Shown: in pieces, positions 1 to 6,813 of the stretch | How positions within the stretch are numbered: position 1 is the stretch's first letter | Layout: each line of letters begins with the position of its first letter | Assembly (NCBI GenBank): GCA_900550595.1 | Contig: URTB01000041.1 | Coordinates: 1-9,157 of the forward strand | Direction of reading: 5' to 3' | Length of the DNA: 9,157 nucleotides | Source of the DNA: an uncultured Collinsella sp. | GTDB taxonomy: Bacteria; Actinomycetota; Coriobacteriia; Coriobacteriales; Coriobacteriaceae | Position numbers and translations under genes: made by a program | The notes under the pieces: model-generated | The model's input: the letters and a program-made list of their open reading frames with translations, nothing else | The model's database searches: none | Told to the model about the DNA's origin: nothing

Positions 1-525
1 CACCGCAGCCAGCGCAACGCGCTTCTTTTGCCCGCCCGAGAGCTGATAGGGAGAGACGTCGGCAAGATCGGCAACCTGGAACAGCTCCATGGCATCGCGG
101 ACGCGGCGCTCGAGCTCGTCTGCCGGCAGCCCCATTTGAGCCGGGCCAAACGCGACTTCCTCGCCGACCGTGGCACAAAAGAGCTGCGCATCGGCGTTTT
201 GGAACACAAAGCCCACGCGCTGATGGAACCGCTGGGCCGTCGCGGAATCCTTGAGATATGCGGCATCGACCGCATACCCGTCGAACAGGTACGCACCCGC
301 GTCCGCAAGCTCAAGGCCGTTGATAAGACGCATGATCGTCGTCTTGCCGCAGCCGTTAGGACCAAGCAGAGCAACGAGCTCCCCACGGTTCACCTGCAAT
401 GAAACGCCGTCGACCACCGTATGACCCGCATAGGAAAACACCACGTCGCGAAACTCGATGAGCGGCGTGACCTCGGCGCCGGCAACACCGCTCACACCCA
501 TCGCGTTATTCGTATCGTTTGCCAA
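1..525 (-). CDS. cbiO: ECF metal transporter ATPase CbiO/NikO (3' end beyond window)
   Basis: This is the ATP-hydrolysing subunit of a group I ECF transporter. It would couple ATP hydrolysis on the cytoplasmic face to Ni2+ or Co2+ uptake through the CbiM and CbiQ subunits encoded just upstream. The visible 175 codons contain an N-terminal beta-strand segment (IEFRDVVFSY, about residue 23), Walker A GPNGCGKTT (55-63), the Q-loop in VFQNADAQLF (Q109) and the ABC signature LSGGQKKR (from 162). Walker B and the H-loop lie outside the window. I chose the TTG start at 523-525 because GGGAAGGG lies 7 nt upstream of it. The next in-frame ATG (499-501) has no clear Shine-Dalgarno sequence, but it is the start an automatic caller might prefer and would shorten the protein by 8 residues. 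The gene follows cbiQ after 44 nt and is probably cotranscribed. The family assignment is secure; the metal is inferred from the neighbours. Confidence 0.93.
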   Translation of the reverse strand, partial: MANDTNNAMGVSGVAGAEVTPLIEFRDVVFSYAGHTVVDGVSLQVNRGELVALLGPNGCGKTTIMRLINGLELADAGAYLFDGYAVDAAYLKDSATAQRFHQRVGFVFQNADAQLFCATVGEEVAFGPAQMGLPADELERRVRDAMELFQVADLADVSPYQLSGGQKKRVALAAV

Positions 526-569
526 AACGTCGCCCTTCCCTACTCACATCGACGGTTCGACCGTCCGCG

Positions 570-1412
570 CTACAACATCGCGCACAACACGGCGAGCAAC
601 GTCACAACGGCCGCGTAAGCCGCATCGCGCCAGCCAAAGCCGCTCCGTGCAGGCGCCGGATACACGCCGGCGAAGCCGCGGCACAGCATGGCCTCGTCCA
701 TCGCGCGGCTGCATTCCATCGCCTTAATAAAGGTCATGCCCATGATACCCGCGATCGAATCGGTACGCGAAAATCCCTCAGGCGCACGGCCAACGCTGCG
801 CAGCATGACCGATTCGCACAGATTGTGCGCCGTGCGACCCAGCACCTCGATGTGCTTGAGCGCCATATCGAACGTAAAGATAACCTCGTCGGGCAGATGC
901 AGCATCTTGAGCGCCGCCGACATGCGGCTCCACGTGAGCGTCCACGAAACGCCCAGCACCAGCGTCACGTTGATGAAGGTCTTGAGCGCAATCTTGAGCA
1001 TGGCGCCCGCGGCAGAAGCGTCCAGCAGCAAGGCGGGCAGCGCCAGAACCACGGCAAACCCCGCGGCGCCGAGCGCCGGCACAAAGGTCGCGCGCAGTCC
1101 GCGTGCAGGGCGCACCGCAACCAGCACCAGCGCGATAGCCGCCATCAACATGAGGTACAGCGGGCTCTGCGTCAGACACACGCACAGGACGCAGACAAAC
1201 ATGCCGAGCAAACGCACCGGCGCCGAAACGGAAGAAAGGGCGCGGTCGACCATCGACCCGCCCTCGTGCGCGCCTCCACCCAGGCGAACCCGCTCAAGCA
1301 GGCTCGCCAGGTGCAGGACATTCTTTTGCATCACGCGATGCCGAGCCCCCACGGGCTCATATCGCTCCTCGGCCGCAAGCCAGCTAGGCAGCTCGACCGT
1401 CGCCATGAACAC
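570..1412 (-). CDS. cbiQ: ECF metal transporter transmembrane protein CbiQ/NikQ
   Basis: This is the T (coupling) subunit of the metal ECF transporter. It transmits ATPase movements to the substrate-binding CbiM protein in the membrane. The 280-residue length fits the family. Hydrophobic segments are visible at about residues 66-100, 110-165 and the C-terminus (about 262-280). The cytoplasmic coupling region holds the two short Arg-containing motifs typical of CbiQ: one near LRSVGRAPEG (from about 204) and one at EAMLCRGF (about 240-247), where the usual Ala-Arg-Gly reads Cys-Arg-Gly. The GTG start at 1410-1412 has AAGGA (1418-1422) 5 nt upstream. ATG at 1404-1406, two codons later, uses the same ribosome site at 11 nt, so either may be real. 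The start overlaps the end of cbiM by 29 nt (23 nt if the ATG is used), which suggests translational coupling. The stop is TAG at 570-572. Confidence 0.92.
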   Translation of the reverse strand: MFMATVELPSWLAAEERYEPVGARHRVMQKNVLHLASLLERVRLGGGAHEGGSMVDRALSSVSAPVRLLGMFVCVLCVCLTQSPLYLMLMAAIALVLVAVRPARGLRATFVPALGAAGFAVVLALPALLLDASAAGAMLKIALKTFINVTLVLGVSWTLTWSRMSAALKMLHLPDEVIFTFDMALKHIEVLGRTAHNLCESVMLRSVGRAPEGFSRTDSIAGIMGMTFIKAMECSRAMDEAMLCRGFAGVYPAPARSGFGWRDAAYAAVVTLLAVLCAML

Positions 1413-2469
1413 CGCTTTCCTTAACCGTCAGCGAGATCAGGCGGAATACGATGGTGAGCACCGCCACGCCAATCACGCCCGAGAGGATATACATGACAGC
1501 CTGGCCGACAAAGCCAAGACCCTGCTCCTCGGAATAGGCCTGCAGATAATCGCCCGCGGGCAGTGCATCGGCAAAGGTCGGGGCGTCGAGGCCGACCGAA
1601 GCCTGCAGACTGTCGTCACCAGCCTCCTGAACGGCGGTCGCGGCGCCCTCGGCGTCCCACTCACCCCAGGCGTCGCCCGTGGCGAGCAGGCCCAGCGGCG
1701 TGGCCACGACAAGCACGGCAACCAGGATGAGCGTGGGGACCAGCGAGGTCTTCTTGGCAGCAGTGCCCTCGGCAGCAAGCTGGCCATCGACGGCCTCGGG
1801 CCCGACGATAAAGCTCGGCGCCGTCTTCTTAATGAAGCCGTAGATAGCGGCGGTCGCCACGCCCTCGACCACACCGGCTACCAGCATATGCGGGATCAGC
1901 ATGGCCGGAATGGAAACAGACAGCGGAAAGGGGCAGTACAGCGGGGCACCCGAGGCGTTGGTAAAGAGCATCGGCTGAATGCCAAACTCGATTGCCGCGC
2001 AGAGGGCCGCTACGCATAGACCGACCCAACCGCTCACGATGGCAGAAACCGAGGTGCCCCAGTTCTTGTCGTGCAGACGGCTGTTGAGCGCACGGAACAC
2101 GATAGCAGCGACAAACGGCAGCACAAAGGCCATGTTAAAGCAGTTGGCGCCAAACGACAGAACGCCGCCGTCGCCAAACAGCAGCGCCTGCAGCGCCAGC
2201 GCAACCGAGACAGCGATAGCCGCGGCCTCGGGGCCCAACAGCAGTGCGATGAGCGCGCCACCAACGGCGTGACCAGTGGTACCGCCGGGCAGCGGCACGT
2301 TGAACATCATGAGCAAGAAGGAGAACGCGGCGCAAATGCCCAAGAACGCCATGTGCTCGCGATCGAGCGTAGCGCGCACCTTTTTGATGCAATGGACCCA
2401 AACGGGCACCATTGCCACCGCCATGACGGCATCGGTTTGCGGAGACAGGTAGTTGTCTGGAATGTGCAT
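1384..2469 (-). CDS. cbiM: ECF metal transporter S-component CbiM/NikM with fused C-terminal N-type domain
   Basis: This is the integral-membrane substrate-binding component for nickel or cobalt. The mature N-terminus Met-His (MHIPDNYLSP) and His67 in PGGTTGHAVG match the metal ligands known from the NikM/CbiM structures, where the N-terminal amine, His2 and His67 hold the ion. The family block QALLFGDGGVLSFGAN follows at about 94-109. Up to about residue 215 the protein is a multi-pass CbiM domain. After a hydrophilic linker (about 218-242) comes a second module: a membrane segment ending in TPLGLLATGDAWGEW (about 257-271), an acidic extracytoplasmic stretch and a last membrane helix (about 320-345). 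This layout resembles the NikN/PDGLE-type domain fused to M in NikMN and LarMN proteins, and no separate cbiN is present in the window. The length of 361 residues fits a fusion (CbiM alone is about 220). GGGAGG (2475-2480) lies 5 nt before the ATG. It is the first gene of the operon. Database annotation could equally say NikM or LarMN. Confidence 0.93.
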   Translation of the reverse strand: MHIPDNYLSPQTDAVMAVAMVPVWVHCIKKVRATLDREHMAFLGICAAFSFLLMMFNVPLPGGTTGHAVGGALIALLLGPEAAAIAVSVALALQALLFGDGGVLSFGANCFNMAFVLPFVAAIVFRALNSRLHDKNWGTSVSAIVSGWVGLCVAALCAAIEFGIQPMLFTNASGAPLYCPFPLSVSIPAMLIPHMLVAGVVEGVATAAIYGFIKKTAPSFIVGPEAVDGQLAAEGTAAKKTSLVPTLILVAVLVVATPLGLLATGDAWGEWDAEGAATAVQEAGDDSLQASVGLDAPTFADALPAGDYLQAYSEEQGLGFVGQAVMYILSGVIGVAVLTIVFRLISLTVKESGVHGDGRAA

Positions 2470-2474
2470 ATACG

Positions 2475-2480
2475 CCTCCC
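2475..2480 (-). promoter_or_regulatory. Ribosome binding site of cbiM
   Basis: On the minus strand this reads GGGAGG, 5 nt before the ATG of cbiM. It fixes the start that leaves Met1-His2 at the N-terminus, which is functionally required in this family. Confidence 0.8.
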
Positions 2481-2526
2481 GGTTGCCGGCGCACGGAATC
2501 GCAACGCCGCTTAAATCACCTTAAGA

Positions 2527-2554
2527 GTGTTACGTATTGTTAGATTCGTAACAC
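2527..2554. promoter_or_regulatory. 28-bp palindromic operator, NikR-like
   Basis: Two perfect 8-bp arms, GTGTTACG (2527-2534) and CGTAACAC (2547-2554), flank a 12-bp AT-rich spacer. Counted as GTGTTAC-N14-GTAACAC the site is 28 bp overall, the same length as the E. coli NikR site (GTATGA-N16-TCATAC). From memory it also resembles the GTGTTAC/GTAACAC type reported for NikR regulons in other phyla. It lies just downstream of the predicted cbiM transcription start, a position that suits repression. The palindrome is observed directly; the identity of the regulator is inferred, and no nikR gene lies in the window. Confidence 0.72.
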
Positions 2555-2564
2555 GCCGCGGGCT

Positions 2565-2593
2565 ATCATAGCAAAACGGCGCACTGCCGACAA
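2565..2593 (-). promoter_or_regulatory. Sigma-70-type promoter of the cbiMQO operon
   Basis: The minus strand shows a -35 box TTGTCG (2588-2593), a 17-bp spacer and a -10 box TATGAT (2565-2570) preceded by TG-C, an extended -10. Transcription would start near 2558, about 90 nt upstream of the cbiM ATG and immediately before the 28-bp palindrome. The element quality and spacing are good. No transcript data support it. Confidence 0.7.
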
Positions 2594-2607
2594 AGCAGCA
2601 CGCCGTT
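2575..2607 (-). terminator. Probable rho-independent terminator of pheST
   Basis: Transcribed from the minus strand, AACGGCG-TG-CTGC (2595-2607) can pair continuously with GCAG-TG-CGCCGTT (2575-2587) over 13 bp around a 7-nt loop. The two TG/TG positions become U-G wobbles. Read from the plus strand the same positions would be A-C mismatches, so the stem favours a minus-strand RNA. The U-run is short (UUUU, two of them in the stem) and is followed by GC, so termination may be partial. The hairpin lies 108 nt after the pheT stop. Nothing else recognisable was seen in 2608-2715. Confidence 0.55.
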
Positions 2608-2715
2608 ATGTAATGCGCGTGTCATATATGCAGGCTCAACGGTGCCTTATATCGAGCATAGCGGTCACGTAAGACTCGGCGGCAACCACCGCTGACCCAT
2701 ACCCCAGCGCAAATC

Positions 2716-5169
2716 CTAGCCGCGGACCTCGCCGTTTACGCCCTTGCATACCTTGGTGACGATCTTCTGGTGCGCCTTCTCGACCTCTTCGCTGGTGAGC
2801 GTGTGGTCGTCGGAGCGATACGTAAGCGCAAAGGCCATGGACTTCTTGCCCGCTCCGATGCGGATGGGATCGCGGTAGACGTCGAACAGGCGCACGCCCT
2901 CGAGCAGCTTGCCGCCGGCGCTGGTAATGCGGCGCTCAAGATCCTCGCAGGTCACAGCGTTGTCGACCACGATAGCAAGGTCGTGCTCAACGGCAGGATA
3001 CTGCGAGAACTCGCGGTAGTTCTCCTGGTTGCGGGCGCCCTTGATCAGCTTGTCCAGGTCGAGCTCAAAGGCAACGACGACCTCATCGATGCCCATCGCC
3101 TCGCGCGCCTCGGGGTGAATCTCGCCGACCCAGCCCAGCACGGTACCGCCGGACAGGACCTCGGCAGCACGACCCGGCTGCAGGAAAGCATAGCCCTCGC
3201 CCTCGACGGGACGGAAGCGAACCTTCTCGATGCGCAGCTGGGCGAGCAACTCCTCGACAATGCCCTTGCCAAAGAAGAAGCGCAGCTTGCGGTACTTCAT
3301 GCTCCAAGACTGCTCACTCCACTGGCCCGAGAGCACGCCCGCCACGGACTTGGTCTCCTTGGGCAGGCTGGCGTTCTCGCGGCCGTGGAACAGGCTGCCG
3401 ACCTCGTACAGGTGCACGTTGGGCGTGCCGTGGGCCTCGTTGTAGGCAACGGACTGCAGCAGGCCCGGCAACAGCGAGCGACGCATCTCGGTCTGCTCGG
3501 CTACCAGCGGGTTCATGAGCACCACGGGGCAACCGCGGCCTTCGGTGGACATACCGATCTTCTCCAGGTCGCCCGGGGCGGCAAAGCCAAAGGTCGTGGT
3601 CTCGTTGAGGCCGCAGGCGCGCAGGATCTCGCCGACCTTGCGGGTGAGCTTCTGCTCGCGGGTCAGGCCGCCGATGTGGTTCTTGGCAGCCGGGATGGTC
3701 GCCGTCACACGGCCCATGCCCCACAGGCGCAGGACCTCCTCGATCAGGTCGATCTCGCGCGGCAGGTCGGGGCGGAAGCTCGGCGGAGTGACCATAAAGT
3801 CCTCGCCGTCGCGCTCGACGGTGCAGCCCAGACGGGTGAGCGAGCGCTCGATAAAATCGGGCTCGATGTCGGCACCGCAGATGGCATGCACGCGGGCCAG
3901 GCGCAGCTTGATGCTGTCGATGGTCTTGGGCGCGGGGAACACGTCCACGTAGCCGGGAGCAACCTCGCCGCCGGCGATCTGTTCGATGAGCGCGCAGGTA
4001 ACGTTGGCGACGTCCACGCAGCCGGTCTCGTCGACCTGGCGCTCAAAGCGAATGGAGGCATCCGAGATCAGCGACAGGTCGCGGCTGGTGTGCGAGGTGC
4101 GACCGGCGTTGAAGCAGGCGCTCTCGACCATCACATCGACGGTATCGTCCTCGATCTCGGAATCCATGCCGCCCATAACGCCGGCCAACGCCACGGGGCG
4201 CTCGCCGTCGGTGATAAGGCCCATGCCGGCGTCGAGCACGCGCTCCTCGCCGTCGAGCGTTGTAAACTTCTCGTCCTGCTGGGCGGCGCGAACCACCACG
4301 CGACGCCTGCCATCGCGCTCGGCAAAGGTGTCCAGGTCAAAGGCGTGCAGCGGCTGACCGGTGAGCATCATCACATAGTTGGTGATGTCGACGATGTTGT
4401 TGTGCGGGCGCACGCCCAGGGCGTTAAGGCGCTTGACCATCCAGTCGGGCGAGGGGCCGACCTTCACGTTGCGCACGATGCGGGCGACATAGCGGTCGCA
4501 CAGGCCCTCGTCGGCAATCTCGACCGAAAGCTCGTCGTCGGTCGCGCGGCCGGTCTCGGCCTTGATGGCGGGCAGCTCAACGTGGAAATCGCGGTCGAAG
4601 ATGGCGCCGGTCTCGCGGGCCATGCCGATCATGGACAGGCAGTCGGGACGGTTGGGCGTGATCTCGCAGTCGAGCACGGTGTCGCTCGAGCCCACGTACT
4701 CGGCAAACGGCATGCCGCAGGGCGTGTCCTCGGGCAGGATCATGATGCCGGAGTGGTCGCCGCCCAGGCCGAGCTCGCGCGCGGAGCAGTTCATGCCCAT
4801 GGACACGACGCCGCGAAGCTTGCTCTTCTTGATCTTGACGTCGCCGGGAAGCACGGCGCCGATCATTGCCGTGACGATGTGATCGCCGGCCTCAAAGTTC
4901 TGCGCGCCGCAGACGATCTGCAGAGGAGCGGGGTTGCCGTCGGCGTCGAGATTCTTGTCGCCCACATCGACCGAGCATACATACATGTGGTCGCTATCGG
5001 GGTGCGGGGTCTTGGTGAGCACCTTGGCGGTCACCACGTGGTCGAAGGACTCGCCCACGGTGTCGATCGCCTCGACCTCGGTGCCGGTACGGATGTATTC
5101 GTCCGAAAGGGTCTTGGGATCCTCCGGAATATCGATCATGGTCTTGAGCCAGTCGTAAGAAACGCGCAT
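2716..5169 (-). CDS. pheT: Phenylalanine--tRNA ligase beta subunit
   Basis: This is the beta subunit of the cytoplasmic alpha2-beta2 phenylalanyl-tRNA synthetase. It contributes tRNA binding and editing while the alpha subunit carries out aminoacylation. The 817 residues match the usual length (about 800). Domains in order: the N-terminal MRVSYDWLK start typical of PheT; a tRNA-binding OB-fold domain (about 40-150, with TPHPDSD, IVCGAQN and SKLRGV); the B3/B4 editing domain (about 215-395, with RPHNNIVDITNYV and QPLHAFD); B5 (about 415-485, with SFRPDLPREIDLIEEV); a catalytic-like core (about 500-700, with LMNPL and EQTEMRRSLLPG); and a C-terminal FDX-ACB domain (about 724-816, starting YPAVEHDLAI). 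The ATG at 5167-5169 follows AAAGGAG by 9 nt. It lies 63 nt after pheS and shares that gene's T-box control. The stop is TAG. No defect is visible. Confidence 0.98.
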   Translation of the reverse strand: MRVSYDWLKTMIDIPEDPKTLSDEYIRTGTEVEAIDTVGESFDHVVTAKVLTKTPHPDSDHMYVCSVDVGDKNLDADGNPAPLQIVCGAQNFEAGDHIVTAMIGAVLPGDVKIKKSKLRGVVSMGMNCSARELGLGGDHSGIMILPEDTPCGMPFAEYVGSSDTVLDCEITPNRPDCLSMIGMARETGAIFDRDFHVELPAIKAETGRATDDELSVEIADEGLCDRYVARIVRNVKVGPSPDWMVKRLNALGVRPHNNIVDITNYVMMLTGQPLHAFDLDTFAERDGRRRVVVRAAQQDEKFTTLDGEERVLDAGMGLITDGERPVALAGVMGGMDSEIEDDTVDVMVESACFNAGRTSHTSRDLSLISDASIRFERQVDETGCVDVANVTCALIEQIAGGEVAPGYVDVFPAPKTIDSIKLRLARVHAICGADIEPDFIERSLTRLGCTVERDGEDFMVTPPSFRPDLPREIDLIEEVLRLWGMGRVTATIPAAKNHIGGLTREQKLTRKVGEILRACGLNETTTFGFAAPGDLEKIGMSTEGRGCPVVLMNPLVAEQTEMRRSLLPGLLQSVAYNEAHGTPNVHLYEVGSLFHGRENASLPKETKSVAGVLSGQWSEQSWSMKYRKLRFFFGKGIVEELLAQLRIEKVRFRPVEGEGYAFLQPGRAAEVLSGGTVLGWVGEIHPEAREAMGIDEVVVAFELDLDKLIKGARNQENYREFSQYPAVEHDLAIVVDNAVTCEDLERRITSAGGKLLEGVRLFDVYRDPIRIGAGKKSMAFALTYRSDDHTLTSEEVEKAHQKIVTKVCKGVNGEVRG

Positions 5170-5232
5170 CTAACTGGTCTCCTTTCATAAATGTGGCTTT
5201 GAGCCGGAAACTGCAACTAAGAAGAAAGCGTT

Positions 5233-6309
5233 CTAGAACTGGTTCAAGAACCTCATGTCACCAGTCATCAACGTGCGCAGGTCGGGCAGGTCGTAGCGCA
5301 GGGCCGCGACGCGCTCGGCACCAATGCCAAAGGCGAAGCCGGTGTACTTCTCGGGGTCGATGCCGCAGTTGATCAGGACGTTGGGGTCGACCATGCCGCA
5401 GCCCAGGATCTCGATCCAGCCGCTGTGCTTGCAGAAGTTGCAGCCCTTGCCGCCGCACACGTGGCAGCTCACGTCCACCTCGCAGCTCGGCTCGGTGAAG
5501 GGGAAGAAGTGCGGGCGGTAACGCGTCTTGCGGTCCTCGCCAAACATGCACTTAACAAAGTAGTCGAGCGTGCCCTTAAGATCGCCAAAGGTGATGCCCT
5601 CGTCGACGACCAGGCCCTCGATCTGGTTGAACTGCGGCAGGTGGCAGGCATCGGCCGTGTCGGGACGGTAGACGGTACCCGGGCAGATCATGTAGATGGG
5701 CGGCTTTTGCGACTCCATGGTGTGGATCTGTACGCCCGAGGTCTGGGTGCGCAGCAGCACGTCGGACTCGCCATGGGCGTGAGCCTCGGGGTGTGCGACG
5801 CTGCCGGGCTTGTTGTCGACCACGTAGAAGGTGTCGCGGGCCGAGCGGCTCGGGTGATCCATGGGGGCGTTGAGCGCGGTGAAGTTGTAGTAGGAGGTGT
5901 CGACCATGGGGCCGGACTCGACGGTGTAGCCGATGCCGCAGAAGATGTCCTCGGCCTCCTCGATGATCTGCTTGATCAGGTGCTGGTGACCGATCTGCGG
6001 ACGGATGCCCGGCAGTGTGATGTCGACGGCCTCGTGCTCGAGTGCGTGCTTGAGGGCGGCGGCCTTCATCTCGGTGGTGCGCTCGTCGAGCATGCCCTCG
6101 ATCAGCTGGCGCATCTCGTTGGCGCGTTTGCCCATCATGGGACGATCCTCGGGGGCGAGCTTGCCCATCATACGCATCAGGCCAGTGATGCGGCCCTTGC
6201 GGCCGAGCAGCTCAACGCGCGCGGCCTCAAGCTTTGCGGCGTCATCGGCGCCTGCGACGAGCTCCTTGGCCTCTTCCTCGAGTTTGACCAGATCATCAAT
6301 CAGACTCAT
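5233..6309 (-). CDS. pheS: Phenylalanine--tRNA ligase alpha subunit
   Basis: This is the catalytic alpha subunit of phenylalanyl-tRNA synthetase, a class II enzyme that activates phenylalanine with ATP and charges tRNA-Phe. The 358 residues fit the family. An N-terminal coiled-coil region (about 1-90, rich in Glu, Lys and Ala) precedes the core. Landmarks are LRTQTSGVQIH (from 186), the motif 2 region YRPDTADACHLPQFNQIEG (214-232), RPHFFPFTEPSCEVD (265-279) and motif 3 GFAFGIGAERVAALRYDLPD (324-343). A four-cysteine cluster (C282, C285, C290, C293 around CGGKGC) occurs in many bacterial PheS proteins and could bind zinc. The C-terminus GDMRFLNQF is typical. I chose the ATG at 6307-6309 because AAAGGGAAG lies just upstream and MSLIDDLVKL is a normal N-terminus. 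The frame stays open a further 183 nt upstream to 6492, but that part overlaps the T-box terminator and is leader, not protein. Confidence 0.98.
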   Translation of the reverse strand: MSLIDDLVKLEEEAKELVAGADDAAKLEAARVELLGRKGRITGLMRMMGKLAPEDRPMMGKRANEMRQLIEGMLDERTTEMKAAALKHALEHEAVDITLPGIRPQIGHQHLIKQIIEEAEDIFCGIGYTVESGPMVDTSYYNFTALNAPMDHPSRSARDTFYVVDNKPGSVAHPEAHAHGESDVLLRTQTSGVQIHTMESQKPPIYMICPGTVYRPDTADACHLPQFNQIEGLVVDEGITFGDLKGTLDYFVKCMFGEDRKTRYRPHFFPFTEPSCEVDVSCHVCGGKGCNFCKHSGWIEILGCGMVDPNVLINCGIDPEKYTGFAFGIGAERVAALRYDLPDLRTLMTGDMRFLNQF

Positions 6310-6395
6310 GTCTTCCCTTTCGTCTCTCGCGCTCCCCGCTTGCCGAGGCGGCTGCCGCCGTCTGACGTTGCGAAAACGCGGCCCGGTTCGGTAAC

Positions 6396-6435
6396 AAAAA
6401 ACCGCCCTCGGGCATGTGCATTGCCCAAGGACGGT
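6396..6435 (-). terminator. T-box regulated terminator upstream of pheS
   Basis: On the minus strand, ACCGTCCTTGGGCA (6422-6435) pairs with TGCCCGAGGGCGGT (6401-6414) over 14 bp, including two G-U pairs, around a 7-nt loop. Six U residues (6396-6401) follow, counting the last base of the stem. The 5' arm also contains the CCTT and ACC segments complementary to the AAGG and GGT of the T-box sequence (6442-6456), so terminator and antiterminator are mutually exclusive. Confidence 0.92.
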
Positions 6436-6676
6436 TGAATTCCGCGGTACCACCTTGTTTGACCCGGCGGATGTCTGGCCCGCCGCGCCCACTCTTTGCC
6501 CCTTGTCGCGAGGCTCACGGCTTCCCTACTGGGGCTTCGCCGCCGCTGGCCGCGTGTCCGTTGAGGTCGCTGCTCGGGAGTGAACGCTTGGCCCTTGCCA
6601 CCGCAGGAAGGCTTGCAGCCCATGACCTTCCCTCTCTTGCCGGCGACGCGACGGGCAAAGCCCTCTCCGTCAACGC
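6401..6676 (-). promoter_or_regulatory. T-box riboswitch (tRNA-Phe sensing) controlling pheST
   Basis: This leader RNA binds tRNA-Phe. Uncharged tRNA stabilises the antiterminator and lets transcription run into pheST; charged tRNA allows termination. On the minus strand I see a stem I base CGTTGA (6670-6675) paired with TCAACG (6559-6564); an apical stem GGAAGG/CCTTCC (6626-6631 and 6606-6611); a candidate specifier codon UUC at 6582-6584, followed by A, on the 3' side of the internal loop; and a stem III hairpin CGGCGG/CCGCCG (6465-6485). The conserved T-box sequence AAGGTGGTACCGCGG follows at 6442-6456, and then the terminator. UUC is a phenylalanine codon, which agrees with the downstream gene. 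Stem II, within about 6486-6558, was not resolved. The conserved sequence makes the class certain; the exact helices are hand-folded. Confidence 0.95.
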
Positions 6677-6686
6677 ATTGGGCTAT

Positions 6687-6695
6687 AGGATAACA
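6687..6695 (-). promoter_or_regulatory. Candidate extended -10 promoter of the pheST leader
   Basis: The minus strand reads TG-T-TATCCT, an extended -10 element. It would start transcription near 6680, a few bases before stem I of the T-box. No good -35 box is present 16-18 bp upstream (GGCGAT or similar), so the assignment rests on the -10 and on the position of the leader. Confidence 0.45.
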
Positions 6696-6813
6696 CATTC
6701 TGCGAGCATATCGCCGTGTTCCTTTTTGTTCGCACTGGGTACAAGGCTGGTAGCTGTGCAAACTGGCCGCGTCGCCGCATGCGACGGGCGACCTGCGAGA
6801 TTAAGGATACGGT

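Noticed and set aside
519..2019. Long plus-strand frames opposite cbiQ and cbiM (301 and 443 codons).
   Set aside because: They are Arg-, His- and Gln-rich or Ser-, Thr- and Arg-rich shadow translations without family features. The minus-strand frames are clear membrane proteins.
2770..5190. An 806-codon open frame on the plus strand, antisense to nearly all of pheT.
   Set aside because: It is compositional: in GC-rich genes the codon bias of the sense frame removes stops from an antisense frame. Its translation is an unstructured run of Ala, Gly, His, Asp and Leu with no recognisable domain, while the opposite strand encodes a full-length conserved PheT.
5425..6438. A 337-codon open frame on the plus strand, antisense to pheS.
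   Set aside because: It is a shadow frame of a conserved synthetase gene with no domain of its own.
6310..6492. An N-terminal extension of PheS by 61 codons.
   Set aside because: The extension would translate through the T-box sequence and terminator hairpin. The ATG at 6309 has a ribosome site and gives a standard PheS N-terminus.
6700..6813. A plus-strand promoter for the M32 gene, for example TTGTTC at 6726-6731.
   Set aside because: No acceptable -10 box lies 16-18 bp downstream, and other pairings were equally weak, so no promoter is called.
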